Below, piece after piece: positions 45,690 through 55,100 of a stretch of DNA of 64,000 bases. The DNA comes from Clostridiales bacterium (GTDB taxonomy: Bacteria; Bacillota; Clostridia; Christensenellales; Pumilibacteraceae). A program made the translations under genes and the position numbers. The DNA lies in assembly GCA_003533505.1 (NCBI GenBank), contig DQGD01000014.1:13419-77418 (forward strand). Direction: 5' to 3'. The number at the start of each line of letters is the position of its first letter. Positions within the stretch are counted from its first letter, which is position 1. Under the pieces are notes generated by a model. It did not search any database, was not told where the DNA came from, and saw nothing but the letters and a program-made list of their open reading frames with translations.

Positions 45690-46718
45690 ATGGTAAAAAA
45701 GACCTATACTTTTACGGACAAATGCGGCACGGTCGACGTTTACACGCTTACAAACGCGCGCGGCATGCAAATGGAGGTTTCGACGCTGGGCGGCAGAATA
45801 CTTACGCTGACCGCGCCCGACAGGGACGGCAGATTCGCCGACGTATTGATGGGGCTCGCCCGTCCCGAGGATTACGTCGATAACCACCCGTACTACGGCG
45901 CGTTTATCGGGCGTTACGGCAACCGCATCGGCGGCGCGAAATTTACGCTTGGCGGCAAGACCTACGAGCTCGAGAAAAACAACGGCAAAAACATGCTCCA
46001 CGGCGGTTTCGTCGGTTTCGATCGCAGACTCATGACCGCGAAAATCGACGGCGAAGCGCTGGTGCTGTCCTATCATTCGCCGGACGGCGAGTGCGGCTTC
46101 CCCGGCAACCTCGACGTGGACGTAAAATACGAGCTGACCGACGACGGCGAAGTCAAGCTCACCTACGACGCCGTTTCCGACGCGGACACGCTGTGCAACC
46201 TGACGAACCACGCGTATTTCAATATCGGCGACGACGACACCGTGCTCGACCAGGTGCTGGACATCAACGCCTCGCGCATAACCCCCGTCGACGACGAGCT
46301 GATTCCGCACGGCGAGTTCATGGACGTTATCGGCACGCCGTACTCGTTCAAGGGCGGCGTAAAGCTGGGCAAAAACATGTTCTCCGACGACCACATGATT
46401 GCGCTCTGCCACGGCTTCGACTTCAATTACTGCCTCGACCGCAAGACGGAGAACGACCTCGAGTTCTGCGCGTCGGTGTACGACGAGAAGTCGGGCAGGT
46501 ACATGGAATGCTACACCACGCTTCCCGGCGTGCAGCTGTACACGTCCAATACCGTCAAGGGCAGCGTGGGCAAAAAGACCTACGAAAACTACGCCGCGCT
46601 GTGCCTCGAAACGCAGGGCTTCCCCAACTCCCCGAACTGCCCCGAGTACCCCTCGACCGTATTGAAAAAAGGCGAGAAGTACCACACCGAAACCGTGTAC
46701 AAATTCTCGGTGAAGTAA
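45690..46718 (+). CDS. galM: Aldose 1-epimerase
   Basis: Mutarotase interconverting alpha and beta aldose anomers; 342 residues, typical length. Family motifs: GGRILTLTAPDRDGRFADVLMG, YYGAFIGRYGNRIGGAKFTL (substrate Arg), LHGGFVGFDRR, NLTNHAYFNI (catalytic His) and CLETQGFPNSPNCPEYPSTVLKKGE (catalytic Glu). RBS AAAGGAGAG. Single gene with a terminator about 100 nt downstream; fits the sugar-handling theme. Confidence 0.96.
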   Translation: MVKKTYTFTDKCGTVDVYTLTNARGMQMEVSTLGGRILTLTAPDRDGRFADVLMGLARPEDYVDNHPYYGAFIGRYGNRIGGAKFTLGGKTYELEKNNGKNMLHGGFVGFDRRLMTAKIDGEALVLSYHSPDGECGFPGNLDVDVKYELTDDGEVKLTYDAVSDADTLCNLTNHAYFNIGDDDTVLDQVLDINASRITPVDDELIPHGEFMDVIGTPYSFKGGVKLGKNMFSDDHMIALCHGFDFNYCLDRKTENDLEFCASVYDEKSGRYMECYTTLPGVQLYTSNTVKGSVGKKTYENYAALCLETQGFPNSPNCPEYPSTVLKKGEKYHTETVYKFSVK

Positions 46719-46817
46719 ATCCGAGGATAATCGAGGATAATAATATTTATATGGAACAGACCGTTTTCCGGCATTGGAAGATTAGACTAAGTAATCGCTC
46801 CATGCAGGGGATTCCAC

Positions 46818-46850
46818 GAAACAGCCGAGCATTTTGCTCGGCTGTTTCTC
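46818..46850 (+). terminator. Terminator of galM
   Basis: GAAACAGCCGAGC pairs with GCTCGGCTGTTTC across ATTTT, a perfect 13-bp stem. From 46851 to 47232 there is only an A/T-rich stretch, a weak TTGCGG-19-TATACT promoter (47014-47044) and a leader of about 180 nt. Confidence 0.8.
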
Positions 46851-47232
46851 TGAATTATCGGTCGTTATATTTCTGCGGCGGTCGGGGGGGTACCGCGCGG
46901 AGAAAAATTGACTTTTTCTATTGTAATATTACCTTTTTGTCATAAAACGGATTTCGGGAATAAAAATATACGAATATCAGTATATTTATGAAACAAAATA
47001 GTATATTTTTGAGTTGCGGAAGGGGGAGTGTTTTGTGCTATACTAAACTTACCATAAAAGCTCGCGGAAAAAGCCGTGGGTTTACAACACGAAATAGCGA
47101 AAAATCGGGCGGGTGTGAGGCTGAAAATAGGCGGATTATCCCGACGAAATCATGCGCTTTTCAGGTTGAAGGTAAATTTAAGAGCCTGTGGCGGAGGAAA
47201 GACGCGCGCACGGGTTAAAAAGGAGAAAAAAG

Positions 47233-50200
47233 ATGAGAAGAAAAAGAACCGGTCTTTTCGCCGTTGTCGTAGGCATGCTGCTTGCGACCGTTCTTGCATT
47301 CACGCTCGTCGGCTGCGGAGAGAAAAAAACCTATTCGGTTTCGCTTTCGCATGACGGCGCGAACATGAAAGTTGGCGAAGAAATCTCAGTTTCTATCGAC
47401 GCGAACTACGACCTCGGCGACGTGACGTGGTCGACTTCGGATGAAGCCGTAGCGACGGTTAACGGCGGCAAAATCACCGCAGTCGGCGAAGGCACGGCGG
47501 ACATCGGCGCGGTCACGACCGACCCGAGCGGCAAAGAGCACAAGCTCGTTTGCTCGGTGTACGTCACGGCAGGCGAAACCGCCGAGGCGGACTACAAAAT
47601 CGAGGTTTATCGTCAGAAGAAGGACCGCACGGGCTACGAGCTCGACGCGGCGGCTTCGGAGAGCAAAAGGACGGCGGTAGGCAAGACCGTGACCGCGGCA
47701 AGCGAGCTTTACGGCAAAACGGGCTATGTGTTCGACGAAACCAACACGGGCAACGTGCTCGAAACGAAAGTTGCCGAGGACGGCAGCGCCGCGCTTAAAC
47801 TTTATTATAACATAAAGACGTTCACCGTCACCTTCAAGGCAGACGGCGTGGCGGACGTAGTCAAGACCGTGGACTACGGCGACGCGCTCACCGATATTCC
47901 GTCCGTTCCCGAAAAGACGGGCAAAGTCGGCAAGTGGAGCGTATCGTCGTTTACGAACATCACCGCGGACATGACCGTTACGGCGGTCTACTCCGTCAGA
48001 GCTCTCACCGTCAGATTTATCGTCGACGGCGAAACCTATCAGCAGTTCGACGTCAGCTACGGCGACGCGTTCACCGACATTCCGGCAGTTCCCGTCAAGC
48101 CCGGCTACTTAGGCGATTGGGACGACGTGAGCGGACTGAACGGCGTGACCGCCGACGTCGACGTCACCGCGGTTTATACCCCGAAAATCTGCACCGTCAC
48201 CTTCAAAAACGGCGACAACGTGTACCAGACCTATGAAGAAATCAGCTCGCATACGCATATCACCGCTCCGTTGACCAACCCGACGAGAGAAGCCGACCAG
48301 GACTACGAGTACGACTTCGCAGGCTGGAAAGTACCGGGAGCCGTCAGACTGTGGAATTTCGACAGCGACGTAATCATCGACGACCTTGTGCTCGAAGCGG
48401 TATATAACGAGGTTCGCCTCTACGACGCACAAGTCGTAGTTACGGGCGAAAAAGTCGACCTCCCGGGCGTTGAAGCTCCGCTCTTCGCGCCTACCGCAGA
48501 CCAGCTCGTCGGCACCGTCGCAGGCGTTATCGACAGAGGCGACATCACTGTCAAGGTCGAGAACGGCGTGGCTAAGTTCCGCGCAAGAAGCGGCGAGTAC
48601 ACCGTCCGCGTAGCAAAAGGCAACTACACCGCAGACGTGACCGTCGTTATCAACGAGGGCAACGCAACCGCCAACGCATATCTTATTCCGCAGGACGTCA
48701 AAGTCGGCGGAAAATCGGGCAGCGAGAAATCCTACGGCGGTAATGACGAGGGTACGCAGGGCACTAATTGGGTAAAGAACGGCACCGACAACCTTACGCT
48801 TACCGGTGCGGCATGGGTATACGTCGATACCACCACAGAGGAATACGCAACTCGTTACTATTACGAAGCCGACGTTGTTTTTGAAAACGTGGGTACCGTG
48901 GTCGGCTTTATGCCTGCATACGACGGAGGAGCGGGCTCGGGAAATAAGCTCGGCTTCACATACTCCGGCGGTAACAAGATTTATTGGCACAAGAGCCCAT
49001 CCAGCGTGTGGAATAACGGTCAGTGGGGCACGAACACCGCCGAATATATTTCGGTATTTTATGCAGACCCTGCGGCTCATAAGTTCGCGGTTTATCGCGA
49101 GGGCAACGATTATTATCTGCTTATCGACGACAGAGTAATCGCAAACTATCCGTGCTCCGACTTCGGAGCAAGCGGCTTTGGCTTCTTCTCGGTAGCCAAC
49201 GGCAGCACCTGCAGCTTCAATAATATTCGCTATACGAGGAATACCGATACTCTGGACGCGGTGCGCGATTATATCACCGAAACTTCGCAAATCGGCGGCG
49301 CGGCTATTTATTCCGACGGAACGAAAATCAATTCGTTCGTTGCCGATTGGAACCTTACCGGCAAGGACAGCGGCAGAATAGGTTGCGGAAACGGTCCGTC
49401 CTACATTATCAACGGCGGCAAGGCAGGCAGCGTTTACTACGCCGAAGCCGAGTTTACTCCGTCGAATGCAGACAACTGGGTCGGCATTATGATCAATACC
49501 TCCGACAAAGAACCCAGCTCCACCGGCGTGTGGTACGGCTACGGCTGCGGTTACGGACAGATCTTCCGTCACTCCACCGCAGGCTGGGATTCGGGCACCC
49601 CGCTCGGCGCGTTCGATATCGGCTCCACCTTCAAGCTTGGCGTCGCTCGTATCAACGACCGCTACTATGTGTTCCTCGACGACAAGCTCGTCATCAGCGA
49701 ACAGTACTGCGTAGTTTCCGGAAAGGATAAGAACAAAACGCTTCCTGCGAATAACGAGTCCGGCTTCGGTATCTTTATCGGCAGCAACACCAAAAAGGAC
49801 GCTACGTTCAAGAATTTCAAGTGCACGACCGACCTTGGCAAGATAGCTAAGCTTGTGGGATCGTCCACCGTTGCGTTCGACGGCGCGACTGTCGAGGTCA
49901 AGCAGCTCGGTAGCGCTATCGGCGAGAACGGCAACGTGATTGGCGGCGTGCCCGTCGAGTTCACCGTGACCCCCGAGAGCGGCAAAGCAATCGGCGACAT
50001 CATGCTAACGTTCAACGGCAAGAGATTGAGCGCGACTTACACCGAGGGCGGCAAGTACACCTTCACCCCCAAGGCAGGCGGCAGCTATGAAATCGCCGTT
50101 ACCTACGTCGATGAGGGCACGGGCTCGATTGACCTGAACGTCAAGTCCGTCACCAAGACCGTGGGCGACGTCGAGTACGCGCTGTACGACGTGACCGACG

Positions 50201-51900
50201 GTGGTGTGGAAGTTGTCGTCCGCAACATGACCACCGGCATCGAGAACACCTATAACCTCACCGAGGCGACCAAGACGTTCGACAACCTCTCGGCAGGCTA
50301 TTATGTAATCGAAGTCAAGTGCAACAACAACGTCTACACCTATGACGTGACCGTGGAAAAGGACAAAGCGACTGCGCTCACCGGCTTCCTTTCCTCCGCA
50401 TATCTCGGCGGCAGTATCACCATCAATAACGCCGAGGGCGTGGAAACCACCTACAAGAGCTATAACAACGCGGACGTGAACGCGACTTCGGGACAGGCGT
50501 GGAGCCTCGTCGACGGCAGGCGCGACACCATCAGACTGACCGGCTACACCTATGCGTTCCAGAACAACGCCGTGGGCACCAAGTACTACGTCGAGGGCGT
50601 GTTCGACGCTAACCAGACCTATAACTTCGGCGACCACATCGCGGGCTTGCTCCTGTCGCACGGACCGAATAACCTCGCCAACGAAAGCGACGTCAAGCTC
50701 ATCGCGACTGTCAACGAGAAGAGGCTTATGGTTTCGTCCATTCTCAAGGATTGGAACCCCGTCGACACGCGTATTCTCGCCAACCTCGACGACGTGTTCC
50801 CCGGCGGCTACGACTCGGCAAAAGTCAAGCTCGGCGTCGTCCGCGACGGAATGGATTACTACTTCTTCCTCAACGACAAGTTCGTTTGCAGGTACTACTA
50901 CTCGCACGTCGCCACCGTTTCGGGCTTCGGCGCGTCGGCAAGCAACGCGCTTGACGTGACGATTACCAACTTCAACTACTCGCTCAACGAGCAGCTTGTT
51001 GACGCGCTGAAGGCGCTTGCGCCCGAGGGAGAGAAGTCGATTGACCTCTACTTCATCACAGGTCAGTCCAACGGCACCGGCTACTCCAACTACAACTACA
51101 ACACCGCCAAGAACGCGGACGAGCGCCTTGTTTACGGCGTGTCCAACATCTGGTACGCAGGCGACCGCGACAGCGTGCTCAACCCCGACAAATCGGGTAC
51201 GCTCGGCTGGCAGCTCACCCGTATGGGACTCGGCGGCAACCAGAGCAAGTTCGGCGCGGAAGCCGGCATGGCTCAGTCGCTCTCGTCTTACTATAACCCC
51301 ACCAGCGGCAAGATCGCAGGCATCATCAAGTCCGCTCACGGCGGCACGAGCCTTCTCGACGCTATCGGCGGTCAGAACGAACCCGGCGGCAACTGGGTAT
51401 CGCCCTCTTACGAAGCGGCGCTTGGAACGGTGCAGGAAGCAGGCGGACGTACCGGCGGCTGCTACCGTAGCTTTATCGAGCAGGTCAAGCTGAACGTGTC
51501 GCAGCTCAAGGCAATGGGCTACACCGAAATCAACTTCAAGGGCTTGTTCTGGATGCAGGGCGAAAGCGACCGCGGAGACCCCGTCGAGTACGTCAAGGCG
51601 TTCAAGTACCTCGCTTCCGACTTCCGTCGCGACCTCGGCACGATTGCAGGTACCGACCTCAGCAATATGCCCATCATCGTCGGCGAAATCTCGAAGTACA
51701 CGAGCGGCAACGCGAGCGCGATGAACGACACGTTCATTTCCACGCAGAACACGTTCCCCGAACTCGTCAACGATTGCTACGTCGTCAAGTCCTCGCCCTA
51801 TGACGTGAGAAAGCAGGACGGCTGGCATTGGACTCAGACCGATATGCTCAAAATCGGTAACCTCGTCGGCGATTGCATCAAGACGAATATCCTCAAGTAA
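47233..51900 (+). CDS. Large multidomain surface lipoprotein with C-terminal SASA-type esterase domain
   Basis: 1555 residues, lipobox ending at Cys28 (LVGC). In order: a Big_2-type Ig domain (about 35-125; VTWSTSDEAVATVNGGKITAVGEGTADI), MucBP/InlB-type repeats with KTFTVTFKADGVADVVK-like strands (about 130-400), two to three LamG/lectin-like domains (about 480-1270), then a sialate O-acetylesterase-type SGNH domain (about 1275-1540) with FITGQSNGTGYS holding the Ser, SAHGGTSLLDAI, and FWMQGESDRGD. It probably removes acetyl groups from glycans at the surface. The in-frame ATG 45 nt upstream would put charges before the signal peptide; ATG 47233 follows AAAGGAG. Confidence 0.87.
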   Translation: MRRKRTGLFAVVVGMLLATVLAFTLVGCGEKKTYSVSLSHDGANMKVGEEISVSIDANYDLGDVTWSTSDEAVATVNGGKITAVGEGTADIGAVTTDPSGKEHKLVCSVYVTAGETAEADYKIEVYRQKKDRTGYELDAAASESKRTAVGKTVTAASELYGKTGYVFDETNTGNVLETKVAEDGSAALKLYYNIKTFTVTFKADGVADVVKTVDYGDALTDIPSVPEKTGKVGKWSVSSFTNITADMTVTAVYSVRALTVRFIVDGETYQQFDVSYGDAFTDIPAVPVKPGYLGDWDDVSGLNGVTADVDVTAVYTPKICTVTFKNGDNVYQTYEEISSHTHITAPLTNPTREADQDYEYDFAGWKVPGAVRLWNFDSDVIIDDLVLEAVYNEVRLYDAQVVVTGEKVDLPGVEAPLFAPTADQLVGTVAGVIDRGDITVKVENGVAKFRARSGEYTVRVAKGNYTADVTVVINEGNATANAYLIPQDVKVGGKSGSEKSYGGNDEGTQGTNWVKNGTDNLTLTGAAWVYVDTTTEEYATRYYYEADVVFENVGTVVGFMPAYDGGAGSGNKLGFTYSGGNKIYWHKSPSSVWNNGQWGTNTAEYISVFYADPAAHKFAVYREGNDYYLLIDDRVIANYPCSDFGASGFGFFSVANGSTCSFNNIRYTRNTDTLDAVRDYITETSQIGGAAIYSDGTKINSFVADWNLTGKDSGRIGCGNGPSYIINGGKAGSVYYAEAEFTPSNADNWVGIMINTSDKEPSSTGVWYGYGCGYGQIFRHSTAGWDSGTPLGAFDIGSTFKLGVARINDRYYVFLDDKLVISEQYCVVSGKDKNKTLPANNESGFGIFIGSNTKKDATFKNFKCTTDLGKIAKLVGSSTVAFDGATVEVKQLGSAIGENGNVIGGVPVEFTVTPESGKAIGDIMLTFNGKRLSATYTEGGKYTFTPKAGGSYEIAVTYVDEGTGSIDLNVKSVTKTVGDVEYALYDVTDGGVEVVVRNMTTGIENTYNLTEATKTFDNLSAGYYVIEVKCNNNVYTYDVTVEKDKATALTGFLSSAYLGGSITINNAEGVETTYKSYNNADVNATSGQAWSLVDGRRDTIRLTGYTYAFQNNAVGTKYYVEGVFDANQTYNFGDHIAGLLLSHGPNNLANESDVKLIATVNEKRLMVSSILKDWNPVDTRILANLDDVFPGGYDSAKVKLGVVRDGMDYYFFLNDKFVCRYYYSHVATVSGFGASASNALDVTITNFNYSLNEQLVDALKALAPEGEKSIDLYFITGQSNGTGYSNYNYNTAKNADERLVYGVSNIWYAGDRDSVLNPDKSGTLGWQLTRMGLGGNQSKFGAEAGMAQSLSSYYNPTSGKIAGIIKSAHGGTSLLDAIGGQNEPGGNWVSPSYEAALGTVQEAGGRTGGCYRSFIEQVKLNVSQLKAMGYTEINFKGLFWMQGESDRGDPVEYVKAFKYLASDFRRDLGTIAGTDLSNMPIIVGEISKYTSGNASAMNDTFISTQNTFPELVNDCYVVKSSPYDVRKQDGWHWTQTDMLKIGNLVGDCIKTNILK

Positions 51901-51939
51901 GGATATAGTAGTTCGGCAAGCAACAATCAGATAAGCAAA

Positions 51940-51966
51940 CTTCGCTCGCTTTTTCGGCGAGCGAAG
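51940..51966 (+). other. Hairpin after the lipoprotein gene
   Basis: CTTCGCTCGC pairs with GCGAGCGAAG around a T-rich loop; no T-run follows, so it may protect the 3' end of the mRNA. Confidence 0.5.
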
Positions 51967-51982
51967 CTAAGGGAAAACGTAT

Positions 51983-52030
51983 AGCAGCCGCTCGCAGGGC
52001 AAACGCCTTGCGAGCGGCTGCTTTTATTTT
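51983..52030 (+). terminator. Terminator of the lipoprotein gene
   Basis: AGCAGCCGCTCGCA pairs with TGCGAGCGGCTGCT, followed by TTTATTTTT. Confidence 0.85.
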
Positions 52031-52054
52031 TCACCGTGGTTTCTTCTCGCAGGG

Positions 52055-52083
52055 TTGATTTTTTCACCGATATATGGTAGAAT
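52055..52083 (+). promoter_or_regulatory. Promoter of the helicase gene
   Basis: TTGATT (52055-52060), 17-bp spacer, TAGAAT (52078-52083). Confidence 0.7.
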
Positions 52084-52158
52084 GAAGTTTGACGGATGCC
52101 CCGTGAGACGGCTTATGGCAACGGAAATCGATTACGGCGAATTTTACGAGAGGTATAA

Positions 52159-55100
52159 ATGGCAAGCAAAAAAACTACGGAATACGACGTCAGGCTGGAA
52201 ATTAACTGCGCTTCTGCGGTCGGCTATTACATGTTGCGCTCGGGCGCGCCGCCGATAAACAGACTTTACGTCAAAAACCTCGGCGAAGCGGCGATAGAGG
52301 ACGCTCGGGTGGAGATAACCTCCTCGCCCGAATTCCTTTTGCCGTACTCGGCGGAAGCAAGATTGCCGGGGAAGAGCACGCTGCGTTTCGAGCCCGGCAA
52401 TATCGTTTCGCCGCTGTTCACCGCGGCGCAGAACGAACGCGGCGACGGTACAATCGCCGTGAGGGTGATAAAGGACGGCGCGACGATTGTCGAAAGCGTG
52501 ACGCCCGTCGTGCTCACGGCGTTCAACGAGTGCGATTTTTCCGCGCGCCCCGAGCTTTTGGCGGCGTTCGTCACGCGCTCGGCTGCGCTCAAAAGCTTGG
52601 GCGCGGAAATCGACAGGCGGCTGGACGAGTGGAAGAGAAAGCGCGCCGAGTTTTACGAGGGCAGCAACGTCAACGACGTGCGCTATTATTTCGCCGCCGC
52701 GTACTCGGTGTTGTGCGAAAAGTCGTTTTTGCGCGCCGAAGCCCCGGGAGAGGACAAGGACGATATTATTATCTCCGGTCACGAGGCGACGCTTCGGGAT
52801 AAAACCGCTTCCGAGCCCGAGCTCGCGCTGCTTTTCGCCGCCATGCTCGAGAACGCGGGAATTCATTGCGTGTTCGGGCGGCTGGACGGCAAGTGGTACG
52901 TCGGCGCGTTCCTCACGGACGACTGCTTTGCTTCGGCGGTAATCGACGAGCCGTCGCTTGTCGCCAACCGCACGGGGCGCGGCGTGAACGAGCTGTCGCT
53001 GGTGGGCGTTTCTGGCATATTCGGCGGCGTGAGCTTCGAGCGCAACGAGCGGCTTTCGGCGGCGGACGCGGCAAAAGCCGAGCGAGGCTTTTTCGTCGAC
53101 CTTACTTATGCGCGAATTTCGGGCGTAAAGCCGCTTCCCGAAAGGGTTAAGCGCGGAGGTGGCTATGACCTCGTGGAGTCCGACGAATACGATTTTTCGG
53201 TAAAGCCGCGCAAAATCAGGGAAATGAGCGGCGACCTCGGCGGCGAAACCGTTTTCTCGCGCGAAAAGCAGTGGGAGCGGCGGCTTCTCGACCTCGACAT
53301 GCGCAATCCGCTTTTGAATTTTCGTCCGTCGGGCGCGGTCAGACTGCTGACAGCCGACCTCGACGACCTTATCCGCGCAGTGACCGCGCGCTCCGAGTTC
53401 GAGCTCGCGCCCACGGCTTCGGGCGAGGGCGCGCTGATGGATTTGTCGTCGCCGTTCGACGGCGCAAGCCCCTTAAAGCCCGTCCGTGACCTCATAAACT
53501 ACGAATACAAGGCAGGCAAACTGCGCGTGCCGCTGTCGGGCAAGGACTTTGACCGCGCGCTTACCGCCGTTTACCGCAAGGAGAAGAGCAGGCAGGAGGA
53601 GTCGGGCGCGGCTTCGCTGTTCCTCGCCGCAGGTTTTCTCAGGTGGAAGAATCCGGAGGACGACGACTTCCGCTATGCGCCCGTGCTGCTCTATCCCGTC
53701 ACCATGACCAAAAAAGGCGCGAGCTCGCCCTCGTTTTCCGTCGCGGTGCAGGAGGACGATATTCACGTCAACACCACGCTGCTCGAATACCTTTACCGAT
53801 GTTTCGACGTCGATTTGAGGGCGCTCGGCGAGTTCAGAGCGGATAGCCCGGAGGACTATTCGGCGGCGGTGGCGAGAATCCGCAGCGAAATCGCCGCTCA
53901 CGCGGGCTTTACCGTCACTTCGGGCGCGTACCTGTGCTCGCTGTCGTTCTCAGGCTACAGAATGTGGAAGGACGTGCGCACCGAAATGGACGGCTTCCGC
54001 TCGAGCAGGCTTATCCGCGCGCTGACCTCGGGACAGCCCGAGTTTACCGCCGCCGACGCGCTCGGCGGATTGCGCTCGGTGGACGAGGCAATCGACGAGG
54101 ACATTCTGCTACCCATCGGCGCGGACTCGTCGCAGTATTCCGCAGTAGCCGACTCGCTGGACAAAAGTTTCGTGCTGCACGGACCGCCGGGCACTGGCAA
54201 AAGTCAGACGATAACCAACATCATCGCGAACAATATCTATCGAGGCAAGCGCGTGCTGTTCGTCGCCGAAAAAATGGCGGCGCTGTCCGTCGTGTACAAT
54301 CGGCTTCGGGCAATCGGCATAGGCGACTTCTGCCTCGAACTGTACTCCGAAAAAACCAAAAAGTCCGACGTAATCGCAAAGCTTTCTCACACGCTCGCGC
54401 TTGAGCCAAGGGCAGAGGCGAACGGCGGCGCGTGCGAGGAAATCGCCGCACTCTCGGACAAGCTCGGCGGCGAAATGCGCGCCATGCACGAGAAAAAACC
54501 GATAGGCTTCTCCGTTTACGAGGCGGCAACGGGATACCTTCAGAACGCCGACGCGCCCGACTGCTTCACGCTCGACAGCCTGTTCTACGAAAAGCTGACG
54601 CGCGAAAAATTTTCCGACTATGCCGAAATGCTGAGCGAGCTCACGCTGTGCGCAAAGGAGTGTGGCGCGCTCGACCGCTCGCCGTTCAGATATATCAACG
54701 TTATCGAGTACACGCCCTCGTGGCGCAAGCGCGCCGACATGATGCTGGACGTCTACGCTCGCGAGCTGCGTTCGCTGCGGTTCTACGCCCGCGCCCTCGT
54801 GCCGCACTTCAATATGCGCACGGTGGCGTTCACTCGTGAAAAACTACAGGGACTGAGCCGTCTCGCCGCGTTTTTGTCGGACTCCGAAGTCATTAAAAAG
54901 CTGCTCTCTAGCCGCGAAAACATAGGGCTGCTAGCCGTCGCGGACAGCCTTATCGCGCTGAAAGACCGCGAAAATCGCCTGAAAACCGCGTTCGCAGAAA
55001 AGTTTACCGCTTTCCCCGAAGCCGCTTTCTCCGCGAGCGAGGTGATTGCCGCCGGCAAAAAGGATTCGACCGAAGCGCGGCTCGTCAAGCGTTACGCTTC

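Noticed and set aside
50005..51828. Minus-strand open frame of 607 codons
   Set aside because: Lies opposite the esterase domain with clear GQSN and WMQGESD motifs; Val/Arg-rich shadow.
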